A stretch of DNA of 11,939 nt from CBFHWY01 sp965659675 (GTDB lineage: Bacteria > Bacteroidota > Bacteroidia > Flavobacteriales_G > Salibacteraceae): assembly GCA_965659675.1 (NCBI GenBank), contig CBFHWY010000083.1:1-11939 (forward strand), in the 5' to 3' direction. Positions 1 to 6,734 of the stretch are shown in pieces. Under the pieces are notes generated by a model that was not told the origin of the DNA, did not search any database, and saw nothing but the letters and a program-made list of their open reading frames with translations. The number at the start of each line of letters is the position of its first letter. Within the stretch, counting starts at the first letter, position 1. A program made the position numbers and the translations under genes.

Positions 1-100
1 TGTCTGAGCACAGCCGTGGTGTCTGAGCACAGCCGTGGTGTCTGAGCGCAGCCGTGGTGTCTGAGCACAGCCGTGGTGTCTGAGCGCAGCCGAAGACACC
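1..100. repeat. 19-bp tandem repeat array ending in a hairpin
   Basis: Five consecutive 19-bp units with the pattern tgtctgagcRcagccgtgg start at 1, 20, 39, 58 and 77. The units differ mainly at one A/G position, and the array probably continues left of the window. The last unit departs from the pattern and supplies the second arm of an inverted repeat: GGTGTCT (75-81) pairs with AGACACC (94-100) around a 12-nt loop. The hairpin starts one base past the stop codon of the minus-strand CoA-binding gene, so it could form at the 3' end of that operon's mRNA, although no T-tract follows on the minus strand. The units have no spacers, so this is not CRISPR. Confidence 0.9.
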
Positions 101-101
101 A

Positions 102-464
102 CTAGTAACTCCCCGTGGCGAGCATCACCAAAGTACAGGCATACTCAGTTTCAATTCCTTTCTCTTCGGCCTTTTTCTGAAGGACATGATTTTCTGTACC
201 TGGATTAAATATGATGCGACGAGGTTCGTGATCCAAAATGTAGTCATAGAATTCAGGTTGATTTTGAGGCCCCATGTAGAGGGTGATGGTATCGATATCC
301 TCTAAAGTGGGCCAATCTATTTGGATCTGATGTCCCTGGATCTCTCCAGCGCGTCGACCAACCAATTCAATATCATGACCGTGATCCAATAATCGATTCG
401 CTGCGATGTGTGCATAACGCTGAGGGTTTGGTGAGGCACCAAAAACGAGGGTCTTTTTCTTCAT
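102..464 (-). CDS. CoA-binding domain protein (YccU-like)
   Basis: This 120-residue protein is a single Rossmann-type CoA-binding domain of the CoA_binding_2 kind, with no catalytic domain attached. The N-terminus reads TLVFGASPNPQRYAH (residues 5-19), the nucleotide-binding turn typical of the family. It is followed by the FNPGTEN segment (86-92) and the EYACTLVML segment (108-116), which match the conserved C-terminal part. Length is normal for the stand-alone family. Such proteins bind CoA or a related nucleotide, but the cellular role is unsettled. Its ATG overlaps the TGA of the upstream peptidase gene as ATGA (461-464), so the two are almost certainly co-transcribed and translationally coupled. 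The stop is followed at once by the hairpin of the left-end repeat array. The family call is firm; the function is not. Confidence 0.88.
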   Translation of the reverse strand: MKKKTLVFGASPNPQRYAHIAANRLLDHGHDIELVGRRAGEIQGHQIQIDWPTLEDIDTITLYMGPQNQPEFYDYILDHEPRRIIFNPGTENHVLQKKAEEKGIETEYACTLVMLATGSY

Positions 465-1237
465 AAGCTGCGTTTGATCAAACGCAAATTGTGGCTGTAT
501 GTTCCCGTTTCTTCATTGAAGATACCGTGATGATCGAGCTTATCCACTCTTACTTTGCCTGATGCGTGGATGATGCGCGCGCCATCCAGCATAATCCCAA
601 CATGGATGATCTTGCCTTCTTCATTATCAAAAAAAGCCAAATCACCAGGTTCAGCTTCTTCCACAAATGATAGCGTATCGCCTACTTCAGCTTGCTGCCA
701 GGCGTCACGGGGCATTTTATGTCCAGATAACTTAAAGACCATCTGCACAAAACCACTGCAGTCGATGCCAAATGGACTCTTTCCTCCCCATAAATAAGGA
801 GCTTCCATGTACATATATGCATTCTCTACGATGGAATCCCGACTCCCTACCTTGTTGATTGAAAGCACATTCGCTTCAAATTTGTACTGGGTACCCCCAA
901 GCATGAAACTGCCGTCTTTGATCTCGGGCAAATGAGAACCCAGGAGGATCGGTTCAAGTTTATTATCCCCCGATTGTAAAACAGAAGCCAGATCTGTGCT
1001 CAATCTTGGAAACTTGATCCGCTCTAAATTCTGATATTCCAATGCTGTTATTTCCTGATGTTGCTTGGTATCGATATAGCATTCATATTGATCAAAAGCA
1101 ATTCGGATCCTGGTCCATTTCTCACCTGCCTCGATCACCTCGTAATGATCACCAAAAAGCAATTGGGTAACCATTTCACTCCTATCTGAAGGCTCAGCCC
1201 GGCAGGGTATCAAACTTAAGGCAGCTATACCGTACAT
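461..1237 (-). CDS. C40 family (NlpC/P60) peptidase with N-terminal SH3-like domain
   Basis: Predicted cysteine peptidase of the YkfC type, which cleaves gamma-D-glutamyl-diamino acid bonds in peptidoglycan peptides. From the chosen start (258 aa), residues about 8-60 (SLIPCRAEPSDRSEMVTQLL onward) form the bacterial dipeptidyl-peptidase SH3 domain. The NlpC/P60 domain occupies the C-terminal half. The catalytic triad is visible: Cys160 in GIDCSGFVQM, His212 in IIHVGIM and His224 in IIHASG. ATG at 1237 is preferred because family members start with a similar M-[KQ]-YG segment. The frame is open to an ATG at 1306, which would add a 23-residue hydrophobic extension (TVVQACLALCSIAKFVV) and could make it membrane-anchored. 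With the shorter start there is no signal peptide, fitting cytoplasmic muropeptide recycling. It overlaps the downstream CoA-binding gene by 4 bp. Confidence 0.88.
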   Translation of the reverse strand: MYGIAALSLIPCRAEPSDRSEMVTQLLFGDHYEVIEAGEKWTRIRIAFDQYECYIDTKQHQEITALEYQNLERIKFPRLSTDLASVLQSGDNKLEPILLGSHLPEIKDGSFMLGGTQYKFEANVLSINKVGSRDSIVENAYMYMEAPYLWGGKSPFGIDCSGFVQMVFKLSGHKMPRDAWQQAEVGDTLSFVEEAEPGDLAFFDNEEGKIIHVGIMLDGARIIHASGKVRVDKLDHHGIFNEETGTYSHNLRLIKRSL

Positions 1238-1316
1238 ATCGACAACGAATTTAGCTATTGAACATAGAGCCAAACATGCCTGGACAACAGTTTTTGAACG
1301 TTGCATCGTTCATTTG

Positions 1317-1361
1317 AAAAAGCGACAATAGGTCCATGAACTGATCATTGCGACGCTTTTT
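1317..1361. repeat. Interrupted inverted repeat between divergent genes
   Basis: AAAAAGCG (1317-1324) pairs with CGCTTTTT (1354-1361). Inside it CAAT (1326-1329) pairs with ATTG (1347-1350), with a small asymmetric internal loop. It lies between the divergent peptidase and DUF3817 genes. It ends in a T-run on both strands, so it could act as a bidirectional attenuator/terminator or as a protein site. The role is inferred only. Confidence 0.45.
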
Positions 1362-1407
1362 TTGCTCGGATTGAACATTGTTCCGTGCTTTGCAGTTCTT
1401 TTGTGAT

Positions 1408-1683
1408 ATGGAAAAAGACATTCAACGATTCAAATGGGTCGCCAAAGCTGAGGGGGTCTCATTTCTAATCCTTATGGGCATCGCAATGCCTTTGAAGTAC
1501 TTTGCTGATATGCCAAAAGCTGTCACTTACTTTGGTTGGATCCACGGTGTACTTTTCATTGCATACGGAATCCTGGTCCTCCAGTTTTTGGTCGATAAAA
1601 AATGGAGCTTCGGCAAAGGTGTATTGGCAATGATCGCAGCACTGCTACCCTTTGGTCCCTTCATTTTCGACCGAAGACTTTAA
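1408..1683 (+). CDS. DUF3817 family small integral membrane protein
   Basis: A 91-residue membrane protein with three hydrophobic segments at about residues 12-29, 42-62 and 68-86. It shows the DUF3817 hallmarks: EG near the first helix (Glu15-Gly16), MPLKY at its end (27-31), and WIHGVLFIAYG opening the second helix (44-54). The family has no established biochemical function. ATG at 1408 is chosen over the in-frame TTG at 1378, which would add ten residues unlike the family. The gene is monocistronic. Its TAA shares the TTAA at 1680-1683 with the stop codon of the convergent Kelch protein gene, leaving no room for a terminator between them. Confidence 0.88.
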   Translation: MEKDIQRFKWVAKAEGVSFLILMGIAMPLKYFADMPKAVTYFGWIHGVLFIAYGILVLQFLVDKKWSFGKGVLAMIAALLPFGPFIFDRRL

Positions 1684-3290
1684 GGTCGGCTTAACACAAG
1701 CTTTTTGCATTTACGATCACCTTGATGATCGATCTCAAGGAGATACACGCCCTGCTTCAAACCCGAAACATCTATGGTCAGCTGTTCTTCCGATGGCTTA
1801 ATGTTTCTTTCCACGATGACGCTGCTGCCGTCGATGTTGAGCAGGCGGAGCGTGGCCCCGCCGTTTCCCTTTGGGAGTTCCAAGTCTATGTTTAGGTCCT
1901 TGTGAGCTGGATTAGGATAGATCTTAAAGTCGAGATCTTCTGGGACCTGAACCACCGACCAGGACTCCGCCCCAGTGGTAGTTTTATCTAAATAGACCTC
2001 AAATAACTTGGTTGAAGCCCAGCTTACATCGGGTGCATTGCTAAAAAAGACATTGGGTGCTGAGCTCTCAATCCCTCCTAAAATGTAGCCAACAAGTACT
2101 TTTTGGTTTGGTAATTTATCCAACTGCAACATCTCAAATTCATCATAGTAATTAGTATCGTTCACGGGAATGAACTCTGCACCAGAGCCTAAAAATGATG
2201 GCATTTCAAGGGAATACGACAACTCGATCAAAGAGTCATTCCTTGTGCGTGTAACTTGTGAAATGGTCTTCACGAATGGCACATTTCCGTCTTCAGTAAG
2301 GCTTCCACTTGCATTGGGATAGTATTGAGCCATTCCTCCAAAAAAGATCGTGTGATTTTCACCAGAAACTTGATCATAGATCGGTAGATGTGCAGTATGA
2401 TATTGATTCAGCAACTGCTGGTTTCCTTCTCGCAAGAAGAAAGTATCACTGTGGATGTCCACCACATCCAACCAGGGACGGTCTACGCCGATTTGAAACA
2501 CGCCACTAAAAGCCGTGAAGCCAATTTCCCCGTTTGGAAAACGCTGAGGTGCCATGTTGTAATCTCTACGGTGCAGCACTGGATTATTGGTCCAAACCTT
2601 TACACTATCCAATCGATAGCCCGAAGTATCTTTGATCAGGGAGAAAGAGCGAATTTGATTGGTATATTCCTGAACAAAGCCAGGTCCGTGGTTTGGCCCC
2701 ATGGGATTATATCGTCCCTGAAAATTTTGTCCGCCTACTAGATAAAGCCTGCCATCCAGATAGTCCATATATCCTCCAGTCACTTGAAAGAGCGAATCGT
2801 TGATCTGTTCGAAATAAGGATCAATACTTTGATTGTTTTCAATGGCGTTTATCACATCAGGCACGGAGACCACCGTCAGCTTATCAAAAGTGATGTGATC
2901 TGCTGCGGTATTACTGTAGGCATATCCTCCAACAATGAAGAGCTCATCCCCAAGCTGTTCAAAACTCATGTTGGTGCTTTGAAGCTGCTCATTTAATCCC
3001 ACATTCAAAACCGAAACCTGTGTGCTTTTAATGCTTTTGGTGCTGAGGTCCAGCACATGGATCTCGGTATTGTTTCCTGAAGCTAAAAAGGATTCAAAAG
3101 GTCGACGCTTATGCAAACCATCTGTCCTTCCACCAATAAGCAATACCTTATTCTCATGTTTGGCCCAAACGAAAGATTGTAAACCAGGTAGGTCTGTTAC
3201 CTGAATTTCTTTGAGTTCAACGCCGAATGATTCTTGAGAATAGCCATTATAGAGTAAAAAGAGGCTTAGAAAGACAACTAGATATTTCAT
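1680..3290 (-). CDS. Secreted Kelch-repeat-like protein with T9SS type A sorting domain
   Basis: A 536-residue predicted exported protein. Residues 1-18 form a signal peptide (MKYLVVFLSLFLLYNGYSQ, cleavage near the Gln). The body contains repeated beta-strand segments with Gly-Gly pairs: VLLIGGRTDG, ELFIVGGYAYS, RLYLVGGQNF, HTIFFGGMAQ and VGYILGGIES. This is the pattern of a Kelch/galactose-oxidase-type beta-propeller. From about residue 455 (FKIYPNPAHKDLNIDL) to the end is a type A T9SS C-terminal domain with the usual YPNP, IDVSGLKQGVYLLEI and closing KKLVL elements. It should therefore be translocated across the outer membrane and either anchored or released. The ligand or enzyme activity is unknown. 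ATG at 3290 is chosen because it places the signal peptide at the N-terminus; an upstream ATG at 3347 would bury it. Divergent from the VCBS gene. Confidence 0.87.
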   Translation of the reverse strand: MKYLVVFLSLFLLYNGYSQESFGVELKEIQVTDLPGLQSFVWAKHENKVLLIGGRTDGLHKRRPFESFLASGNNTEIHVLDLSTKSIKSTQVSVLNVGLNEQLQSTNMSFEQLGDELFIVGGYAYSNTAADHITFDKLTVVSVPDVINAIENNQSIDPYFEQINDSLFQVTGGYMDYLDGRLYLVGGQNFQGRYNPMGPNHGPGFVQEYTNQIRSFSLIKDTSGYRLDSVKVWTNNPVLHRRDYNMAPQRFPNGEIGFTAFSGVFQIGVDRPWLDVVDIHSDTFFLREGNQQLLNQYHTAHLPIYDQVSGENHTIFFGGMAQYYPNASGSLTEDGNVPFVKTISQVTRTRNDSLIELSYSLEMPSFLGSGAEFIPVNDTNYYDEFEMLQLDKLPNQKVLVGYILGGIESSAPNVFFSNAPDVSWASTKLFEVYLDKTTTGAESWSVVQVPEDLDFKIYPNPAHKDLNIDLELPKGNGGATLRLLNIDGSSVIVERNIKPSEEQLTIDVSGLKQGVYLLEIDHQGDRKCKKLVLSRP

Positions 3291-3510
3291 TTCAATTTTT
3301 TTGGAAAGGTATTTTGAAACATTATGAGAGATAGTGATTTGTGTCACCCCGCACGTATCCCAGAGGTTTGACTCCTTCTACTCTCTGATTATCTGATATT
3401 ACAGCAATGTAAATGCATTTTATCCGATTTTTTATGCATTTCGTCGAACCTTTTAGCAATAGCAACGTATACAAAGCTGTTCAACTTCAAATCATTTAAA
3501 CCTGAATCCC

Positions 3511-4668
3511 ATGAAAAAAATTGGACTCTCAATTGCAAGCTTCTTCCTTATCCTCAATTTAAATGCACAATCAGTTTGGTTAGAAAACCCAGGAGGCGTA
3601 TCCTTCAGCTTAGGGCCTGACTTCATCAACAGCATCGATCTGGATCATGGAGATTTTGATAACGATGGCGATCAAGATATAGTGATAGTCAATGTTGATG
3701 AGGGCAAAGCGAGCGTAGAGATCTACAAAAATTCAAACACCTCTGTGTTCATGCTCCACGAATCCATCGAACTTGTAGTTTCAACGGCTACTGCGGTGAA
3801 AGTGGCCGATGTGGACAGTGACGGTGATGAAGACATCATTCTCACAAACTTTAAGGGGCAAAATCACATTTACTATAACGATGGTGATATGAAATTCGAT
3901 CCGCATCACCAGCACTTTGGACATACGGACGGTACCATTCACGACATTAAGCTCGCGGATATGGATCAGGATGGTGACATCGACATTGTTTTGGCGCATC
4001 ACAAGTTACCGAATGAGATCGTGCTGAATGATGGGAAAGGAAATTTCGACAAGGAGGTTCTTTTAGGTGATGCCTGGGCTGAAAGTGACCAATTGGCCGT
4101 TGCAGATCTTAACAATGATGGTTTCCCTGATGTGGTTGAAGTGAATGCCAAGGGAATGCCCAGCTATATCTACTATAGCAAAGGAAAAGCACTTTCATAT
4201 TCCAGAGAATCATTTGGTTCTTCAAAGAAAGATGCCCGGTCTGTTGATATTGGCGACATGGACAATGATGGACAAATGGACATTGTTATTGGTAACATGC
4301 TTGGCGAAAACAGCATTTACATTTTGGATGAGCAGGGCCAGACCACCGATGAGGTCATTCATTTTAGCACAAAGGATGCTCACACGCTTGACGTGACCTT
4401 GAGTGATCTGAACAACGATGGCTTAATGGACATTCTTATAGCCAACAAAGGCTCAAAGAACGAGGTCTTCATCAATAAAGGGGAATTGATATTTGATCAT
4501 CAATTTATCAGTGAAAAAGAGTTTGCCAGCACGGCCATTTTTGCTATTGACATCAATAATGACGGGGCAAATGATGTGATAGAAACGAATTTTGAGCATT
4601 TGAATCTGTACTATATCAATCACATTTCAAATGATCGCAGTGTCGAGAATTTAGGTTCCGATAAGTAA
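3511..4668 (+). CDS. Secreted VCBS/FG-GAP-like seven-repeat beta-propeller protein
   Basis: A 385-residue exported protein. The first 20 residues (MKKIGLSIASFFLILNLNAQ) are a signal peptide. It then has seven calcium-binding-type DxDxDGxxD motifs: DFDNDGDQDI (48-57), DVDSDGDEDI (100-109), DMDQDGDIDI (150-159), DLNNDGFPDV (199-208), DMDNDGQMDI (249-258), DLNNDGLMDI (299-308) and DINNDGANDV (347-356). The period is 48-52 residues, so the repeats should close one seven-bladed propeller filling almost the whole mature protein. No T9SS sorting domain is present. The protein ends about 29 residues after the last motif and there is no sign of a frameshift, so it may stay periplasmic or depend on a partner. 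Such propellers usually mediate carbohydrate or protein binding; no target can be named. A strong terminator follows. Confidence 0.87.
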   Translation: MKKIGLSIASFFLILNLNAQSVWLENPGGVSFSLGPDFINSIDLDHGDFDNDGDQDIVIVNVDEGKASVEIYKNSNTSVFMLHESIELVVSTATAVKVADVDSDGDEDIILTNFKGQNHIYYNDGDMKFDPHHQHFGHTDGTIHDIKLADMDQDGDIDIVLAHHKLPNEIVLNDGKGNFDKEVLLGDAWAESDQLAVADLNNDGFPDVVEVNAKGMPSYIYYSKGKALSYSRESFGSSKKDARSVDIGDMDNDGQMDIVIGNMLGENSIYILDEQGQTTDEVIHFSTKDAHTLDVTLSDLNNDGLMDILIANKGSKNEVFINKGELIFDHQFISEKEFASTAIFAIDINNDGANDVIETNFEHLNLYYINHISNDRSVENLGSDK

Positions 4669-4728
4669 GATTACTTTTCTAAGTAGCAGAGTGTTTCCGA
4701 TGAGCCCTTCTTTCGTTGGGCTTGAATT

Positions 4729-4761
4729 AAAAACCTCTTCACCCCCGTGGAGAGGTTTTTT
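4729..4761 (+). terminator. Rho-independent terminator after the VCBS protein gene
   Basis: AAAAACCTCTTCAC (4729-4742) pairs with GTGGAGAGGTTTTT (4747-4760), a 14-bp stem with one G-T pair and a CCCC loop, ending in a run of six T. A weaker hairpin AGCCC/GGGCT (4703-4722) precedes it. The A-rich 5' arm means it could also work on the minus strand. Confidence 0.85.
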
Positions 4762-4806
4762 CATGATTTTTTTTCAAAAGCTTTTATCTCTCCAATAAAA
4801 AACCAC

Positions 4807-4814
4807 TACTTTTG
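4807..4814 (+). promoter_or_regulatory. Bacteroidota -7 promoter element for tRNA-Asp
   Basis: TACTTTTG is an exact match to the Bacteroidota sigma -7 consensus TAnnTTTG. It lies 27 bp before the tRNA, leaving a short 5' leader. No TTG -33 box is seen at the usual spacing, so the call rests on the -7 box and the location. Confidence 0.55.
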
Positions 4815-4841
4815 CGACCTCCTTAGGGAAAACGTTCATTT

Positions 4842-4915
4842 GGTCCGGTAGTTCAGTTGGTTAGAATACATGCCTGTCACGCATGGGGTCGCGAGTTCGA
4901 GTCTCGTCCGGACCG
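4842..4915 (+). tRNA. tRNA-Asp (anticodon GTC)
   Basis: A 74-nt cloverleaf is visible. The acceptor stem GGTCCGG (4842-4848) pairs with CCGGACC (4908-4914). The discriminator base is G, as expected for tRNA-Asp. The D-arm contains AGTTGGTTA, and the anticodon stem is CATGC/GCATG around CTGTCAC with anticodon GTC at 4876-4878. The T-arm loop is TTCGAGT. The overall sequence closely follows bacterial tRNA-Asp. The 3' CCA is not encoded. It decodes GAC/GAT codons. It has its own -7 box upstream and a strong terminator 11 bp downstream, so it is transcribed alone. Confidence 0.97.
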
Positions 4916-4926
4916 CTGAGTAACAC

Positions 4927-4960
4927 AAAAGCCTTTCAGCTATGCTGAGGGGCTTTTTTT
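4927..4960 (+). terminator. Rho-independent terminator of tRNA-Asp
   Basis: AAAAGCCTTTCAGC (4927-4940) pairs with GCTGAGGGGCTTTT (4944-4957), a 14-bp stem with two G-T pairs and a 3-nt loop, followed by an unbroken T-run to 4960. Confidence 0.88.
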
Positions 4961-5003
4961 ATGGCCAAAAGCCAAGCTTGCTTGTGGTTTTGGCCATAAA
5001 AAA
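4955..5003. repeat. 16-bp perfect inverted repeat between two terminators
   Basis: TTTTTTATGGCCAAAA (4955-4970) is perfectly complementary to TTTTGGCCATAAAAAA (4988-5003), with a 17-nt centre that itself can pair CC/GG and AAGC/GCTT. Its 5' arm overlaps the T-run of the tRNA terminator and its 3' arm overlaps the A-run of the next hairpin. It therefore links two convergent terminators. Confidence 0.8.
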
Positions 5004-5035
5004 GACCAGGCCCGAGCAATCGGGCCGAGGCTTTT
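5000..5035 (-). terminator. Terminator-like hairpin with GCAA tetraloop, best read on the minus strand
   Basis: GGCCCGA (5009-5015) pairs with TCGGGCC (5020-5026) around a GCAA (GNRA) tetraloop. Outer AAAAG (5000-5004) pairs with CTTTT (5031-5035) across a 4-nt internal loop. Read on the minus strand it ends in a run of six T (5003-4998), a proper terminator. On the plus strand only CTTTTG follows. There is no annotated minus-strand gene to the right that would need it, so it may insulate the tRNA or end an unrecognised small transcript. Confidence 0.6.
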
Positions 5036-5036
5036 G

Positions 5037-5288
5037 TATTTCCATCGGGAACTAGAGAACATTTGCGATGCGCAGCTGAGCAAATGAGTCTCGCCTTATC
5101 ACCTTTAACCTACCCTCAATTCAAAATAAATCAAGCGTGCTAGCAATCTATTAAGACAAGTCAAGCTAAGAGAATGACCCCAAAACCCTTCCAGACTCCT
5201 CACGTTTAATAGAAACTAATTGCGAGAAGTAAAACCAGTACTGAGATTTATTAAATTGATCCATCTAAAACTTTAAAATCAATTATTC
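5037..5288. other. Intergenic region without recognisable gene
   Basis: No open frame, RNA gene or consensus -7 box stands out in this stretch. The only structure seen is an inverted repeat CATTTGC (5060-5066) / GCAAATG (5080-5086), next to a cgggaactagag segment. This may be a dispersed noncoding repeat and belongs with the hairpin cluster to its left. The last 70 bp are AT-rich and must hold the promoter of the following T9SS cargo gene. Confidence 0.5.
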
Positions 5289-6734
5289 ATGAAACCTCTC
5301 ATCACCCTGATCTCTTTTCTCAGTTTTCTACTAATCCTCACTGCCTCAGCCCATGCCTCCTGGTTCTCGGGTGGACATATTGAGTACGAACATATTACTG
5401 GCGATACCTACAGAGTTGAACTTACCATATTTCGCTTTTGCCGGGGGATGAACTTCGATGATTCAACAGTCACAGTCTCAGCAAAAAGCACCTGTGGTTC
5501 TACCATGAGTCTGAGCCTGAATAGAATTGATCCATTTGAAGCTCCGAGCAGTGGTGATGATGGACCACCACAAACTTGCAGAAGACGAGAAACAAATTGC
5601 ACAGTTTCAAACGCTGATCAAGGCTACATCAAATACAGATATGCCGATACCGTTTCACTTAAGCCCACCTGTCAGCAATGGAACTTATCTTACAAACCAC
5701 CGTGTTGCCGGAATTCAACAGTAAACAGTATCGCTGGAGACTCCTATATTGAAAACACGCTCATTTCTCAAAATTCGAGTCCCAAACATATTCGTAACAG
5801 CCTCCCAGTGTTCTGTACTGCTTTTCCTTTCAGCTACAACATGATACTTCGCGACCCTGATGGAGATAGTTTGAGCTACTCTTTCGTTTCAGCTAAAACA
5901 GACTCCAATCAGCTTGTTCAATACGCCAGTGGTCTTAGTGGCTCATCGCCGCTTCAAAATATTAGCATAGACCCTATTACAGGGCAGATCAATGGATCAG
6001 AAAATCAAACTGGAAATTTCATTGTAGCAATTCTGGTTCAGGAATATGACCAAAACGGAGCACTAAAAGGGGAAATGATCATCGACCATCAACTTCGCTT
6101 TGAGGTATGCGCCAATACAGCGCCTGCCGATAGTTTAGGCATTCAAAATTACCTTGGTAATGGAAATGTCGATTATATCAACAACAAGGTTTACGGACTG
6201 CAGATCGGCGACACTTTTTCCTTTGACATCACAATCTGGGATCCAGAATATGTGCGGGAAGATTCATTGGACACCTTATTGATCACATCCAACGTACAAA
6301 ATGTATTGCCTAATTCAAGCATGAGTATCAATCCCATCAATGATTCCATGCATGTTGTTACCATTGCCTGGAGAGTGGTAAATACAGGTTCAGTTAGCCA
6401 ATCATTTTTCATAGAAACAAGTGATGATGCCTGCCCTATTCCAGGATTTGTATCATCATCTTATGAAATTGTAATTGGAAGTCCCGAGGGTTATGATGAA
6501 AGTAGGCCTGTTTTTAAGGTCTTTCCCAACCCGAGCAAAGACAAGATCCACATTCAGTCCAATTCCAACATACAGCAAGTTCTTTTGCTTGACCTTGCAG
6601 GCAAGACATTGATTCGCCAGGATATTCGCACGAACAAATGCAGTATAGATGTGTCTGATATTGCCACCGGGGTGTATCTATTGAAAACAGACTTCAGCTT
6701 CTACACAGCATCAAGACTCATACAGATTCGTTAA
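5289..6734 (+). CDS. Cysteine-rich secreted protein with T9SS type A sorting domain
   Basis: A 481-residue predicted T9SS cargo. Residues 1-23 are a signal peptide (hydrophobic core LISFLSFLLILTA, cleavage near AHAS). Residues 28-70 (GGHIEYEHITGDTYRVELTI, then FRFCRG and FDDS) match the N-terminal domain common to large Bacteroidota surface and adhesin-like proteins. Eight or more cysteines lie between residues 51 and 176 (Cys51, 69, 97, 104, 128, 139, 140, 176), suggesting disulfides. DPDGDSLSYSF (189-199) and SIDPITGQI with GNFIVAILVQEY (226-253) resemble cadherin/PKD-like repeats. Residues 411-481 (VFPNPSKDKIHI to RLIQIR) are a type A sorting domain. Family members are usually much longer, so this is a short version. 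No enzymatic motif is seen; an adhesive or structural surface role is inferred. Confidence 0.85.
   Translation: MKPLITLISFLSFLLILTASAHASWFSGGHIEYEHITGDTYRVELTIFRFCRGMNFDDSTVTVSAKSTCGSTMSLSLNRIDPFEAPSSGDDGPPQTCRRRETNCTVSNADQGYIKYRYADTVSLKPTCQQWNLSYKPPCCRNSTVNSIAGDSYIENTLISQNSSPKHIRNSLPVFCTAFPFSYNMILRDPDGDSLSYSFVSAKTDSNQLVQYASGLSGSSPLQNISIDPITGQINGSENQTGNFIVAILVQEYDQNGALKGEMIIDHQLRFEVCANTAPADSLGIQNYLGNGNVDYINNKVYGLQIGDTFSFDITIWDPEYVREDSLDTLLITSNVQNVLPNSSMSINPINDSMHVVTIAWRVVNTGSVSQSFFIETSDDACPIPGFVSSSYEIVIGSPEGYDESRPVFKVFPNPSKDKIHIQSNSNIQQVLLLDLAGKTLIRQDIRTNKCSIDVSDIATGVYLLKTDFSFYTASRLIQIR

Noticed and set aside
1238..1306. Extended N-terminus of the NlpC/P60 protein from ATG 1306
   Set aside because: The extension is unlike the family start and has no good upstream promoter context. 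It is kept only as an alternative because its hydrophobic stretch could be an anchor.
4842..4915. tRNA-Asp as an integration (att) site of a genomic island
   Set aside because: No integrase gene is nearby, and no second copy of the tRNA 3' end is seen in the window.
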